Shown here: positions 45,042-57,129 of the stretch, in pieces | Layout: each line of letters opens with the position of its first letter | Numbering within the stretch: position 1 is the first letter of the stretch | Source of the DNA: Aegilops tauschii subsp. strangulata | Taxonomy: Eukaryota > Streptophyta > Magnoliopsida > Poales > Poaceae | Length of the DNA stretch: 64,000 bases | Assembly (NCBI RefSeq): GCF_002575655.3 | Contig: NC_053036.3 | Span: forward strand, 158,014,627 to 158,078,626 | Direction: 5' to 3' | Made by a program: the position numbers and the translations under genes | The notes under the pieces: generated by a model | The model's input: only the letters and a program-made list of their open reading frames with translations | Databases searched by the model: none | Told to the model about the DNA's origin: nothing

Positions 45042-45867
45042 GCTAAGCTTCGCACTAACCTAATCTTCCATTTGCTCATGCTTACAATTAGTGTGACAAC
45101 TAATAAAAAACATGCTTACAATCAGTCTCCGAGTACTACGCCAATCACCCTAAAATAGCTCTGGACCTTTGGGTCAAAGTTGTGACACTGTGTACAAATA
45201 AAGAAAAATAGATTGGTGCTTCTTTTAGAAAAGAGTACACCCCTAGAAAGCTGCCAATATAAGCTACTAGTATTTTTTTAAGTCTAAGCTACTAGTATTT
45301 GGTTAGAGGCTTTGCTGCCGAGAAAGATCCGTCCACAGTGAGCGCCACACATCCCACTGATGGTGGTGGATGCCAATGCTTAGATGGAGCAGGGTTGGTG
45401 TCGGTAATTTTTACTTGGCACCTAGCACTCTGCATATATGCCGGTTCCATCCGTACATTTGTGCAGTTCCACCAAAATGCAGTTGAATAACCCTGTTTGC
45501 GTAGATAATGAAAAGGCGTGATTACATTATAGTGGCATTAGTTGATGAAACATACACTAATAAACAAAAGAAAATATTACATCATATTGGAAATCGACCC
45601 AAGTCTCCCCGATACACCTTCTGCCAGTGATGAACATCAGTGTACAGCGGTAGTACAAGGAGGGGCCTTGAGACATTCAAATCTCTATTTTTGTGCAGAT
45701 CAACTAAAATTAAGCACCCCAGTTTGCAAAAACGCTTAAACATTAACAATGGGACTAGTTGATGAAACATACATTAACAAAGAGAAGCACTTTCTTTATC
45801 TACATTGGAAATGAAATGATAGAGAGAACACTCGCTCTATTTTAACTGTATTATTACTTCATTTTAT
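45042..45867. other. CACTA interior, no gene seen
   Basis: Contains near-repeats of TAGTTGATGAAACATACA at about 45540 and 45755. Short ORFs only. Confidence 0.5.
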
Positions 45868-45879
45868 CAGTGACACTAG

Positions 45880-46217
45880 GGTCAACCAGGTGGCAAATGA
45901 GGTGTATCGTGCGTCGCAAGGATGAGGGCCAGGGGTGCTTAGACTGGGATGCTGAAGCTGGCTCTTTCAGTCCCTATCTTCCCCCTAATGTTTCTGTGGT
46001 AGCATTTGGGTTGTAATCCAAACTTGGTCGAGCTGGTGCTGCGTCCCCCTACCTGCCTAGCTTATGTGGCGAACTTGTCTCCTACTAGTACTCAGTCCGT
46101 TCTAGTAGTAGTTGCATAACTGCTCGGTTACACTGAGATGTTGTCGGATAATGGTCCTCTATGGTTGGGTTTCTTTAATGAAATCGGAGGGAACCCCCTC
46201 TTTCGATATATAAAAAA
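45880..46217 (+). mobile_element. Probable 5'-truncated LINE
   Basis: About 340 bp ending TTTAATGAAATCGGAGGG, a GC stretch and an A run, flanked by CAGTGACACTAG (45868-45879) and CAGTGGCACTAG (46218-46229). One mismatch in the target duplication suggests age. The same motif occurs again nearby (about 46257), so the duplication could be fortuitous. Confidence 0.5.
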
Positions 46218-46229
46218 CAGTGGCACTAG

Positions 46230-48051
46230 CGGTGCCAAAACATTGCCTCAAATTAATAGTGCCACTAGATTAAAGTGCAAAATAATAACATTACTAGTTT
46301 ATCATGGCCGTGCCAAAACAGTAGCACAAGAGCAGGATCAACATGCAGGATCTTTGGCAAACGGTCAGACCAAAAAGGAACATACCTCGTGATGGGAACC
46401 ATATCTGCAGTCAACGCCATCGTAGAAGGGATGAGACTAGTCACCAACATGGATGATTCAATTCATGGGACCTTTTGGTGCAGTTCACCTAAAATGAAGC
46501 AATGTCCCATGAGCTAGCAGCTTCTTCTTCTTCTTCTTTTTTTAAGAAAGGGCTCCAGCCCCAGTTCCATTTCCATCAGAAAACAAAACCCACAGAGCTT
46601 CTTCTTCATTAGTTGCAATAAAATTGAGCAACATCAAGGTTGGTCGTGAAGCTCCTGGAATGTTCAACTATAATTTGGATATCATTTGTGCAGTTCAACT
46701 AAGATCAAGCATGAAATGTATATCTCTGTTTGCACAAAAAAGGTGGAAAGGAGGGTGACTAACAAGTGATAAAACATGCATCAAATGAAAAAAGCATGTT
46801 CCTTATCTGAATGGCAATCGTACAAGGACAGTAGCAATTTCTAGCAGCTTTGCTAGATATTAGTGTGGGCATTAGGATTACCTATGACAACCGTTAAATA
46901 CAACATTACTTTAATGGTGCCATTGCTTCATTTTACCAGCAACATTATATTAACAGCTGCTACAGAGTCGGTATTTGGGCACGGGAGAGTAGGCGGACCG
47001 GGACAGTTACATCTGTAACGAAAAGAAGCAACTTATCTTAATGGGAAATTTAGCCGGACATGAAAAAAAGTGCCATTGATTCATATTACCGGAGGCATTA
47101 CATTGAAAACAACATTGGTTTAACGTGTCCTTACTTTTAACAGTACGACTGCTACATTTTACCAGTGGCATTACATAAGAGCGGCTCGGGGCAACAAACA
47201 TCAGAAGAGGATATCTGGGTTGGTCCCATTTTTGTTCGGTATATAGCCACCTTATACTGTGTGAGGCTAGCAAATAGATGAGGATATCTGGACTTACTCT
47301 ATTGACTTGTCCCCCAGTCCCCACTTTCTTTCCTTTTTCAACCAATAGATCGGGTTTATATTGAGTTTGTATTGCATTCCCTTTATTTCCCTATTAGACC
47401 TAGAGACCAGTTGGATAGCCAGTCTCTGCTACTTTTCGCCCCCATTATTTCCTCTTTCGAACAAGTCCTAGATTCAGGTAATAAATCTTCCCCCACCCCC
47501 ACCCCCTTTCTTCCTTGTTTGAACCAAGTACTACTAGATTCGAGTGCATGAACTAGTTTTACCTCTTAACAGTAAAAAAATTTAGGTGGTTTTCGAACAG
47601 CTGATCGATCCTATCTACACGAGGGGGCCTGAGAAATAGTAAAAGATACAAATGCAGCGACATCAGGAGCTCGGGAAGTAGAGCAAGGCCGGTTTCGAAG
47701 GAAGTTATACCTGAGGGTCGCCGGGATATCGCTAGGTGGGCGGCGGGAGGCCGGATCTGCCCACACTACGGCAGCGAGGAAGAAGGGGTGGGAGGCCCTC
47801 CCTCGCCAGCGATGCTTGGGAGAGAATGGCAAGGCACGCTGATCGGGACGCGCCGGCAGTGGATAAGAGCCATCGCCGAGGACGACCGCGTGAACGTTGC
47901 ACCTTCTCACCTTCCCCGGCGGAGAGGATCCGGCTGGATCTGTGACCAGCGGTGAGTAGAGAGAGAGTGTGGCCACCGCTGTTGTGTTTAGATCTGGAGA
48001 GGACGAGACAGTGTGAAGAGAGCAACACTGGCAAGCAAGCGCGGAGGCTCC
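46230..48051. other. CACTA interior; 5' region of the exonuclease gene
   Basis: No gene up to about 47600. 47600-48050 is GC-rich and may be leader or promoter of the exonuclease gene. No TATA box is clear. Confidence 0.45.
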
Positions 48052-48774
48052 ATGGCGTCCCAAATCTCCATGATCGGCGGTGAGTACAAGGTTAGAACCA
48101 TCACCGGCGATGAGTTCGACGTCATCTACACCCGTTCTTCCGCAACGGTGAAAGAATTCCTTGCTCGCTTCAAACGCATGTTCAAAAACTCAAATGATGA
48201 GTGGGTCGCTGGGCTAGATGTTGAGTACACCACAGTCCTGGGAAGCGAGAAGAAACTAAAGGAGGCAGAGAAGAAGAAGCCCGCCGTGATCGAGGTTTGT
48301 GTGCATGACTTATGCTTGGTCTACCACATATGCCATGCCGACGTTGAGTGCGAGGAATTTAAGAAGTTCCTCAAGGGCGGCCGAGTCAAATTCGTTACTG
48401 TAGATTTTAGGAATGACAAGGAAATCCTGGGTCGGATAGGCCTCGTTGTAGGTGACCCCTTCGACCTCCAGAAGGAAGGGTTGGTGCCCTCCCTTGATCA
48501 GCCTTCAATGCTGACCCTGGCAGGAGCCATGGTTCATCCTTCGTACGGTAAACTAGGGAAACCTCCGTACACGTTTCATCGTCATGCATCGTAGTGGAAT
48601 GTACTAGATATGGACCACATCCACTACGCTGCAATGGATGGCTACCTTTGTTTCAATATCTACAAGTGTTGGATGAAGAGCAAGAGCCAAGTGTGCGGTT
48701 CAAGCAAAGAAGTATCACCCAAGAGGAGGAGGGACAAGGACGAAGTCGAGGACGTGGACGAGGACTCCCAGTAA
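48052..48774 (+). pseudogene. WRN-like 3'-5' exonuclease domain gene with one in-frame TAG
   Basis: Proteins with this domain (DnaQ-like fold, as in the Werner exonuclease) remove nucleotides from 3' ends using two metals held by acidic residues. Starting at ATG 48052 (MASQISMIGG), Exo I is D56-V-E58 in GLDVEYT, Exo II is D122 in DFRNDKEIL, and Exo III is Y192-x3-D196 in YAAMDGY. TAG at 48592-48594 cuts the frame at 180 residues, before Exo III; the frame then continues unbroken to TAA at 48772-48774, ending with a basic/acidic tail (PKRRRDKDEVEDVDEDS). Translation stopping at the TAG would lack a catalytic residue. No intron is seen, unlike many plant genes, which fits either a captured or processed copy. 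Confidence 0.75.
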
Positions 48775-49389
48775 GGTGGCAGTGTCGTTGCTCATGGTGG
48801 TTCTAATGCAGCGTCTACCGGATTAGTTGCTTAGTTTAATTTCTGTTGTGCTTAGTTTTATTTGAGGGGTGTGTTGTGCTGAGCCCCCAGCAGAACTATG
48901 TTATGTTTCTTCTCGTTATATTTCGTACATTTCATCTTTTAGTTGGTATAGTACTACCACTCGTTTCTTGACATTATATTCGTACAATATATATGGCCAA
49001 CATCATATAGCCAGCAGTTTAGTTGTCAAAGAATTTCAAGGTGCTTAGTTTTGTCAAAGAATTCCAGGGTGCTTACTTTTATTTGAGGGGTGTGTTGTGC
49101 TGGACACCATTAACTTATCATTGTGAGAATCGGCTTATTTTTGTCATGTAACATGGTCCACGGGGTTTGACGTGAAAATAACAATGTTTAATGGCATTTC
49201 TGAGCAAACATCTAACTTAACGATGGCATTTTTTAGATATCTAATTGCATTTTTGAGCAGGCATCTCACGGAACGATGGCATTTTTTGAGTAGTTGTAAC
49301 TTCTAATGGCAAAACTGAGTAGTGATACACAACTAGTGGCATAAATAATAAGAACCCAAGAATTAAATAGGGCTAATTTCTTTACTTCT
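48775..49389. other. Sequence 3' of the exonuclease gene
   Basis: No gene is seen. TTTTATTTGAGGGGTGTGTT occurs at about 48857 and 49077, and ATGGCATTTTTGAG-type phrases recur between 49185 and 49290. Confidence 0.5.
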
Positions 49390-50270
49390 TTATTTCTTTA
49401 TACCTTTGTGTGCGAAACAATATACGCTGCCTACCGCCAGATTTTCTTTACAGAGGCAACATAGAACTATATGAGTGCCCTGTTAAATTTTGGAATTATT
49501 CTGGGTTCGTTTGGCCTTTTTATACATTAATTGAGTTTCTGGTCATTTAATGTGCATAATTCAAATTTGAACTACAAGCACATGCTCCCGTGCACCAAAG
49601 TTGACTGAAAAATCACATGTGTGTCCTCGGGTGAATTTCTAGGTCCCATGCAAGAAATGGGAATGAAATTCAAACATTTGGGCATCGTGGTTCGGCCGAG
49701 AACATTGAGAAGCTTGGTTTTAAAATTCTTGTAAATACAAAACACGCCTGAAAATCATGAAACTTGGCATGGTGTCATGTCATGGTACTACCATGCTGTG
49801 GTAAAACAATGCAGAATAGGAACAAGTTTTGGTATAAGTTTCTTGCAAACCGGAGCTTCTCTCAAGAAGGCTCGTGGTTCTGAGAGGGAATGTGTCACCT
49901 TTGTGTGCATAATTCAAATTTTTTAATACAAGCACATGCTCAAGTGCACCAAAGCTGGTTGAAAAATCACATGTGTGTCCTCGGGTAAATTTCTAGGTCC
50001 CATGCCAGAAATGGGAATGAAATTCAAACATCTGGGCGTCATGGCTCGGCTGGAAACATTGAGAAACTTGGTTTTTTAATTCCTGTAAATCTGAAACACG
50101 CATGAAAATCATGAAACTTGGCTTGGTGCCATGACATGGCACCAACATGCTGTGGCAATTTTGCTATCCGATTTGCGAAGGCGCACACATTAACAATCGA
50201 CAAAGTCATTTTGGAACAAGTGCTGTCACGTTACAATCGGAAACACAAGTATTATTGAAACCGTGGGCGT
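49390..50270. repeat. Tandem array, two units, inverted relative to 5220-7265
   Basis: Two units marked by AATCATGAAACTTGGC at about 49755 and 50107 (352 bp apart). They match the left array on the opposite strand. Confidence 0.8.
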
Positions 50271-50779
50271 TCTATTTACCATTTACGTGCCGCCACGCGT
50301 CCCTTTTTTTATTAGCTAGGAGGCGTCGTGCAGGGTAGCTATTTGAGTACGAGAGGCGTGCGATCAGACATATGCGCGTGCTTATCAGGAGGAGAGCCCT
50401 TTGACCTCCATCTGCCGTCCACCTCTGTCCCAAGGTACCATTAATGGTGCCCGAGCCTCTGTTTAATGGCGTGGAAATGTCTCACTCGACTGAGATTTAA
50501 GAGAGAGAAAAGAAAATCTGAAAAGAAAATTTTGCACGGATCTTGATGTAAGATCTGACGGACCTATATAGCATCTACTGCGACTTATAGCAAGACTTAT
50601 GAATATATATATAAGGACGACGAGAGTGGATAATAATTGTCTTACATAATTAGGAAGATAATTAAAAAAGCCACATGCGGCTACGCCCGAAATACACAAG
50701 GGCAAAAGAAGAAGGAAGACGCATACAACGATCTGGCTCGCTGATCTCTACTTTCTTTATGCGTTGCAGGTCGCGAAGA
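50271..50779. other. Shared non-coding block, no LINE
   Basis: Matches the minus strand of 4400-5220 but without the 341-bp LINE of 4481-4821. No gene. Confidence 0.6.
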
Positions 50780-51436
50780 CTAGTTCTCGCGGCAGGCGAT
50801 GATCTCTTTCATTAGTTTCATGTCCATAATACGCTGCTTGGCAGCATCCATGGATTCCTCCACCAGCCTGTTGCGCTCGATGCGGAGCATGGCATTCACG
50901 TCCATAAGTTTCTTGATGATGACGCCCGTCCTCTGCAACACGGCAGCGGTCTCCTCCTCCTGCTTCGCCCTTCCGGCGATCTTCGCCCTCAGCAGGTCAC
51001 ACTCCCCCCGGAGCTCCGCATTGCCCTCCCCGAGTTGCCGGATGACGCCGGTAGCCTCGTCCTGCATCCTCGCCCAGCCGGAGATCTAATCCATCTGGAT
51101 ATGGACTATCGCATGCATGCGCCTGTAAGAGTCCTCGCCTGCCCGCGAGAAATTTTCCTAGGCCGCCGCGGCGCGGCGAGACCTCCCTGCTGCTTCGGCG
51201 GCGCGGCGGGACATCTCTGCTGCATCCGCGGCGTGGCCGGACCAGTCTGCTACATCGACGGCACGGTGAGGCCTCCGTGCTGCTTCGGCGGCGCGGCGGG
51301 ACCTCTGTGCTGCTACTGCTGCGCGGCTGGACATGTCGGCTGCTTTCGCGGTGAGGCGGGACATCTCTCGTGCTTCCTCTTCCATGCTCACCTCTCCCTG
51401 GTGGAAATCTCTCGACCCAGAACTCACGCTGGCTAT
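50780..51436 (-). pseudogene. Coiled-coil protein gene copy 2, start lost and two stops
   Basis: Aligns over its length with 3656-4326. The start position at 51436-51434 is ATA instead of ATG. The frame reads the SRRAA-type repeats, then TAG at 51160-51158 in place of the Trp of copy 1 (WENF), then a TAG at 51088-51086 in place of the Gln of copy 1 (MDQIS). The open C-terminal part from 51067 reads MQDEATGVIRQLGEGNAELR to ACREN (95 residues). The family is not recognised. Confidence 0.65.
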
Positions 51437-52040
51437 GGCTTGATTTTTTTTTGTGGATGAGGAGTTGAGGAGGAACGTGCAGTCATCTTAGCATAGTAGT
51501 ATTTATAACCGAGTACTACTAATACGCTCCTAAGTGGGAAACCGTTTAGGTTGTGGTCGGTGTGAACAGGTTTGCAATTAAATATAGTGTGGTAGTAGTA
51601 GTAATTTGGAATGTGACGAGACGCGCTCAAGATTTATTGATGGTTCTAGTTTTGAAGTGTGGCACTATTCCCGGATGGCGTAACATCGGCACGTTTTCTC
51701 GGCCGTGGTGTAGCATATGCCATGGTACTACTAGTTCTTTTTCTACTTCTGTGTACGTGCAAAAACTGGCGCCGGCGGATACATATCTTACGCTTGGCGT
51801 TCGACAGGAATAGCCTCGTGGCGAGCTATAGACTAGTCTTTTTTTTCAGACGCACTACACCTATCTCTCGGGACTTCTCGCACGCACCATCACTGCTCCC
51901 TAGGCCGATGCCACCCACATACAGTTGTACTCTGAGAAGAGGTGCACGCACACACTCGTCCTCTCTCACACACGCATTTGTAGCTACGAATTGTAGTGTT
52001 CTCAACCATCCGATTGGCTCTATCATAGGTTTCATGTTGC
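51437..52040. other. 5' flank of copy 2, homologous to 2770-3650
   Basis: Minus-strand TATA box at about 51500-51507, one copy of the 76-bp promoter unit, and an uninterrupted site where the left copy has the 2994-3303 MITE. Confidence 0.65.
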
Positions 52041-52849
52041 TCCTTGGCCTTGAGATTGAAATGTTTTAAACGCGGAGGCTAAGATGGAGGCGCGAGGTTT
52101 TTGTTAATGTGCGGGCCACACACGGCACCAAAACGACACGAGCTTCGTCTGCCTGGTGCGCATGCAGTCGGGTGAGTTGTCCAAGTATAGACACAACCAG
52201 GCCCTCGTTGGTATCCGCGCCTCGACTTTGGCTGGTCATAGTGGAGAGTAACATAGACCAGTTAGTAGTCTATGTTACTAGTACCTTCATAGTGGGTAGT
52301 GTCATATACGTAGTAGTATATGCATAGTTTTGCTCCATGGCGCAATCCATCGATACTACTACTATACAGATGTATACATTTTTTAAAAGGCTAGAGGGCT
52401 GGGCAGTCTAGCTTGGTCCTTTTCACGAGAGGCGGGGGCCTTTGTGATTTGACAGCTCATTACTGCTGGAAGGCGGGGCCTTGTGATTTGACTGCTCGTA
52501 TAAATGTGCCGGCGACCTGAGGAGGAGCAAAGAACCGTGCGGTATACTCAACTTTTCCACTGGAGTACGACGGAGGAGCACGAAACACGGCAGCCCAGTG
52601 CCATATCCTCTACTCTCTACTCTTATTATATATTACTAGCAAGAGGCATTGTTCTATTGGTGATAAAGAATGATCTAATTTGCTAGTCATCTCATTTTTA
52701 GCATTGTTCTATTCATGCCTCGCAGAGAAGGTGACACGTACGGCGAAACACCTGAAGCAAAATAAGAAACACAGGAGCAAAAGAAGAAGGAGGATTATCA
52801 CCCCCAAAAAAGAAGGAAGATGCACACACAAGTCTGGGCGCTGCTCTCA
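52041..52849. other. CACTA interior, no gene seen
   Basis: Contains a Tourist-like fragment (GTAACATAGAC and inverse, 52238-52310) and a direct repeat of GGCGGGGCCTTGTGATTTGAC-like sequence at about 52431 and 52471. Confidence 0.4.
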
Positions 52850-53583
52850 CTACATGAAGGGTTGCTGGCCGCGGAGTCGTAACTGCTTCTTCATCGCCTC
52901 CACGACCTCCATCTCCTTGTGCGTCTCCTCCGCCATCTTCATCATTGTGTCCATGACGCGGGATTTCTTGACGCGAGCCTTCATCATCTGTTCCACGGCC
53001 GCATTACGTACCTTGACAGCAGCTGGGTGCTCGATGCGGAACTTCGCCAACTCCTCCTTCTATTCCATGACGAGGGCCTGCAACATCTTCATCGAGGAAC
53101 TACTATTCTCATGCAGCTTCTTCCAGCCGGCGTTCTCCTCCTTCAGCAGGTCGAGCTCGTGGCAGAGCTTTGCGTTGTCCTCCTGAAGTTGCAGGATTTC
53201 GCCGATCGTCTTCTTCTCCGAGGCAATGCTCTTCTTCAGCAGCATCACCAAGCCGGCGGTCAACTCCCCCTGCTCATTGAGCTCAGCGGGCATGTCGTCG
53301 AGGCTCTCCTTCAGCAGCTCCACCAAGCCGTGGATGAACTCCTTCTGCTTATTGAGGTGCTTATTGAGCTGATCGGGCATGCCATCGAGGGATAACGACT
53401 CCAGTGTCACCAGCTCGGCATGTTCGCCTCCGCGTCTAGGGCGCTCCTGGGAGCCATCGCCTGCCCGTGAGAGATCTTTCGAGGTCTCTGAGTGGCGGCG
53501 AGCCCTCTCTTTTTTTCCGCATCCTTGATTGCCGCTCCCTTGTTACGAGTAGTTCTCGACCTAGAGCTCTGCACACAGGCCAT
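52850..53583 (-). pseudogene. Coiled-coil protein gene copy 3, divergent; frameshift and stop
   Basis: Starts at ATG 53583 (MACVQSSRSRTT). In the A7 run at 53516-53510 the frame breaks; one more A would continue into the frame that reads RARRHSETSKDLSRAGD, similar to the SRRAA and WAGDD parts of copy 1. Main open part 53410-53060 (TLESLSLDGMPDQLNKH to LQALVME), closed by TAG at 53062-53060, then in the same frame to the stop at 52850. The C-terminal 66 residues (MAKFRIEHPAAV to QQPFM) are helical and charged. A minus-strand TATAAAAA lies at about 53660. Confidence 0.55.
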
Positions 53584-54382
53584 GGCAAGGACGGACGAAG
53601 AAGCAGGACTTATGAGGAGGAAGGTAGAGTAATTTTTGGTTAGGTAGTTCCCCTTTTTATAGCCTAAGTACTAGCACTAGTACTAAAACCTGCATAGTGG
53701 GAACACGTTCAGGTTTGGTACCTACTGGTAGGTGTGAGCAGGCTCTCACTTAATTGTAGCACTAGTACTTTCGAATGTGATGGGAACAAGGTAAAGATTA
53801 ATTGATGGTTTTTGGTTTCGAGGCCCGAAACGGCTCCCGATGAGTTTAGTGGAACATAAATTTCAAGTAGACTGCACTGCTCAGATGCGTAAATATTATG
53901 TTACTGTCAAAAATTGGCACAAAATACGAAGGAGACCAATGGAAGTACTACTAGCAACCCATGATTTAACTACTCGCATACGCGCAGTGGAGTAGTAATG
54001 TCTTTCTTCCGCCCTCACGTCCACTCAATTTGCATGCGCTGTATTAATTGACCATCAATGAAGTGAAGGACTTTACACGCGTCAAATTATCACATGGGGT
54101 GGATCTTGGTACAAAATTGCGTCCGCCCGTGTACCCACGTGTGGGTGCGAGGGAATGAGTGCGTGCGTGGCGTGTGTGCACATCTTCGCTTCGTGCATGT
54201 ACCGCCAGTGCGGCTCAGGGAGGACGAGTACATTCTTCTGGAACCAGTAGCACATCACTGTGATCAATCCACACAAGGATGTCGCGACAACGCCTCCACA
54301 TGTGCCACGTGCCCACGTGGCTTCATGAACTGTAAGAGAGACACTGTGTAGCGTGCCACTGTGTTTTTCACATACTCGAAGT
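53584..54382. other. CACTA interior, 5' flank of copy 3
   Basis: No gene is seen beyond short ORFs. The part nearest copy 3 has promoter-like resemblance to the flanks of copies 1 and 2. Confidence 0.4.
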
Positions 54383-56582
54383 ACTAGTAAGGTACACGTG
54401 CATTGCATGCGTCAGATTTTGCAACCAAATTACGAATAAATACCACACTGTAGCATGTAAGCTCTGAGTCATATATGCCTGATGTAGACCTTTGTTTAAT
54501 TCTTATTGTTCATCTCATTCAAAATCAATTAGTTTTTATAAAAAACCTAGGGCCTCTTTGATTCGTAGGATTTCCAAAACGCGGGAATAGGAAGAACATG
54601 GGATTAGAGTGGAACGTCGTCTTGAATCCTACAGGATGGTACGAGTGTTTGATTGTGCATAGAAAAAACGCAGAATTCTTTCAAAGAGGTTTGAGTGGAT
54701 GGGATGTTTCCTATGAAATCTAGTGCAAATGAATCATATGGAAAAAATTCCTATGGTTTACAATCCTACGAATCAAACAACCAAGATAGGAAAAATTCCT
54801 AAGGATTAGAATCCTCCAAAATTCCTTCGAGAATCATTTGAATCAAAGAAGCCCTTAATCTATTTTATGATTCATGGAATTGTGCGTTGTAAAGCATAAA
54901 GTACAAAAAAAGAATGGCAATTCAACTAGAAAAAAAGTTTGGGCAGTTACGATACGGAAGATTCTAGAACAAAGGAGAACCACTTTTGTTTTGAGATTTG
55001 TGCATTATGCTTAAAGTTCAACCATGGAGTCTGCTAGATTGTACATGTGGCAAAATCCTGTGGGGGGCTAGAAGATGGTGCGAGGGGCCGAGTGGAGGGA
55101 GACTATGAAGGAGTGCACAACTGCGAGATCGAGATTTAGAGAGAGGGGGCGAGAACGTGCGCTGTTGCGCGCAGTGGCGGAGCCATGAAAAATGTCCCAT
55201 GAGCTAGGGGGCCAAGCATTTCTAATCCTTTACGAGGAGGGCCAATTCATCAACTTAAACCATTTTTACCAGCAATTGTCTAATGATCACATTCATATTA
55301 GCCTCGATATATACTGATGTTAGGGGGGGGCAGGGCCCTTGCTGCCCCTGTCTTGGCCATTGTGCGTGCGTCTGAGAGATGAAGCGGAAGGCATGGATGA
55401 TGAGAGGGGGGCGTCGGATATATAATTAATGTGGGTGTATTAGCTATATATGTAATCCTATATAGAGAGGTATAGGTTGATCGATGTGGACGTGGGAAAG
55501 AGGGTGAGACCTCACTAGATATATAGATTGATCGGTTTATGTGGAAAACTATGAAAGACCTAGCTATATACACACACACATAGAGGAACATCGATCATTG
55601 CGCATGCACGTCAGAGATAAAGAATGCCCGATATGATGGAGAGGGGGATGTGTGTGTGTGTGCCTTCATGGGAGACCGACCTAAAGAAAAAGATTGCATG
55701 TGTGCAATGGATAATGCCGACTGGTAGTGTGTGTGCATGCATGCACGAGAGAAAGTTAGTGCTACAATTATAACGAGAAGACCAATGTGTGGGCGTAAAA
55801 GACTAGGTGAGGTCATAATCAATGTAAAGTTGAATTCAAATACTTGAATAAGAGATCATGATGTTTGAAACCCATGCATGCATGAATATAACGGAGATCT
55901 GCACGGTGTGGTTTGGAAACGAGCATGTTGCAATGTATACACATTGAACAAGGTCAGATTGGTTTCAATTTGAGATACCGATGGCAGACATCGTTTGTCC
56001 AGATTGCATCCGTGCATGGACAAACTATTCTAATTGGAGATGATGGGTGGCTTTCGCATCACATATCTATATCTATACCCCTATATATATATTATATTTT
56101 ATATTTTTTATATAGTGTGCGGATAACTTTAACTTTGAAAGATGGTCATTGGATGAGGCCAATCCGATGGTGCAGAGCTGGCAAATTTGAGCACTACTGG
56201 CCGTTGGATATCATCTAGATTCCACCAGATTTTGCCACATGTACAATCTAGAAGACTCTATGGTTGAACTTAAGCATAATGCACAAACCTCAAAACACAA
56301 GCACTTCTTCTTTGTTCTAGAATCTTCCATGTCAGAATTGCCCAAATGTTTTTCTACATGATTTGTTTTTACTTTATGCCTTACAACACACAATTCCATG
56401 AATCTTAAAATAAATTAGCTTTCTTATAAAAACTAGATGATTTTGAATGAAATGAACTATATGAATTAAACGAACATCTACATCATGCATATATGACTCA
56501 AAGCGTAGATGCTATAATGTGGTATTTATTCATAATTTGGTTGCCAAATCTCATGCGTGCAATGCACGTGTACCTTACTAGT
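54383..56582. mobile_element. Long-terminal-inverted-repeat DNA element, ~2.2 kb
   Basis: The left arm (54383 to about 55070, starting ACTAGTAAGGTACACGTG) is the inverse of the right arm (about 56215-56582). Arms are about 365 bp without the MITE that sits in the left arm. The ~1.1-kb middle has no transposase. Flanking duplications are not clear. Element class (Mutator-like or other) is undecided. Confidence 0.65.
54550..54854. mobile_element. Tourist-like MITE in the left arm
   Basis: 305 bp, GGGCCTCTTTGATTCG to GAATCAAAGAAGCCC with CTA/TTA on the flanks. The right arm has the empty site (CTAATTT), which fixes the boundaries. Confidence 0.8.
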
Positions 56583-57129
56583 CTAAATGGTGTCTGTGTC
56601 TGTTGTGCGTGTTAAACACATTGTACGTAGTATATCATACTAGTCTAAATTGTCTTTTTTTCTTTTGGGTACACGTTAAGCTTGTTCTCCCAAAATTTCA
56701 AGCCGCGCCTTGTTATGCCAAAATTTCAACCTAGCGTCTCTGTCTATCGTGCTGCGAAACTCCCGCCTCTTCAACCCGCGCCTTGTTAGCCCGAAATATG
56801 TAAGATATATCTTTGTCTCGTTGTGCTCCGACAACTCCCACCATCTCAACCCGCGCCTTGCTATTCCAAAATTACAACGCGCGCGAAAACTCCCACCTCC
56901 ATTGAAATCCCGACATGCGAAATGCACGTGAGACCCCTGAACCGAAAGAACCGCCTCAAATCGGTGGGGGTACTTTTGTAACTTACCCCACATTTCGGAC
57001 AAGCGCGTCCCTAAGCGATGGTTCCCCACTACCATCCCATCCGCCCACCCATTCGTACACCGAGGCCGGGAAAACCCGTGAAGCCCCACACCCTCCTCCG
57101 TCCGCCACCCAGCCGGAGCCTCTTCCCCA
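56583..57129 (+). other. 5' flank of ORF-A, right copy
   Basis: From about 56660 matches 7905 onward. CCAAAATTTCAA-type phrases repeat several times. Possible promoter; no TATA box is clear. Confidence 0.45.

Noticed and set aside
52238..52310. Complete MITE (GTAACATAGAC inverted stretch)
   Set aside because: Arms are imperfect and no target duplication is found; kept only as a fragment.
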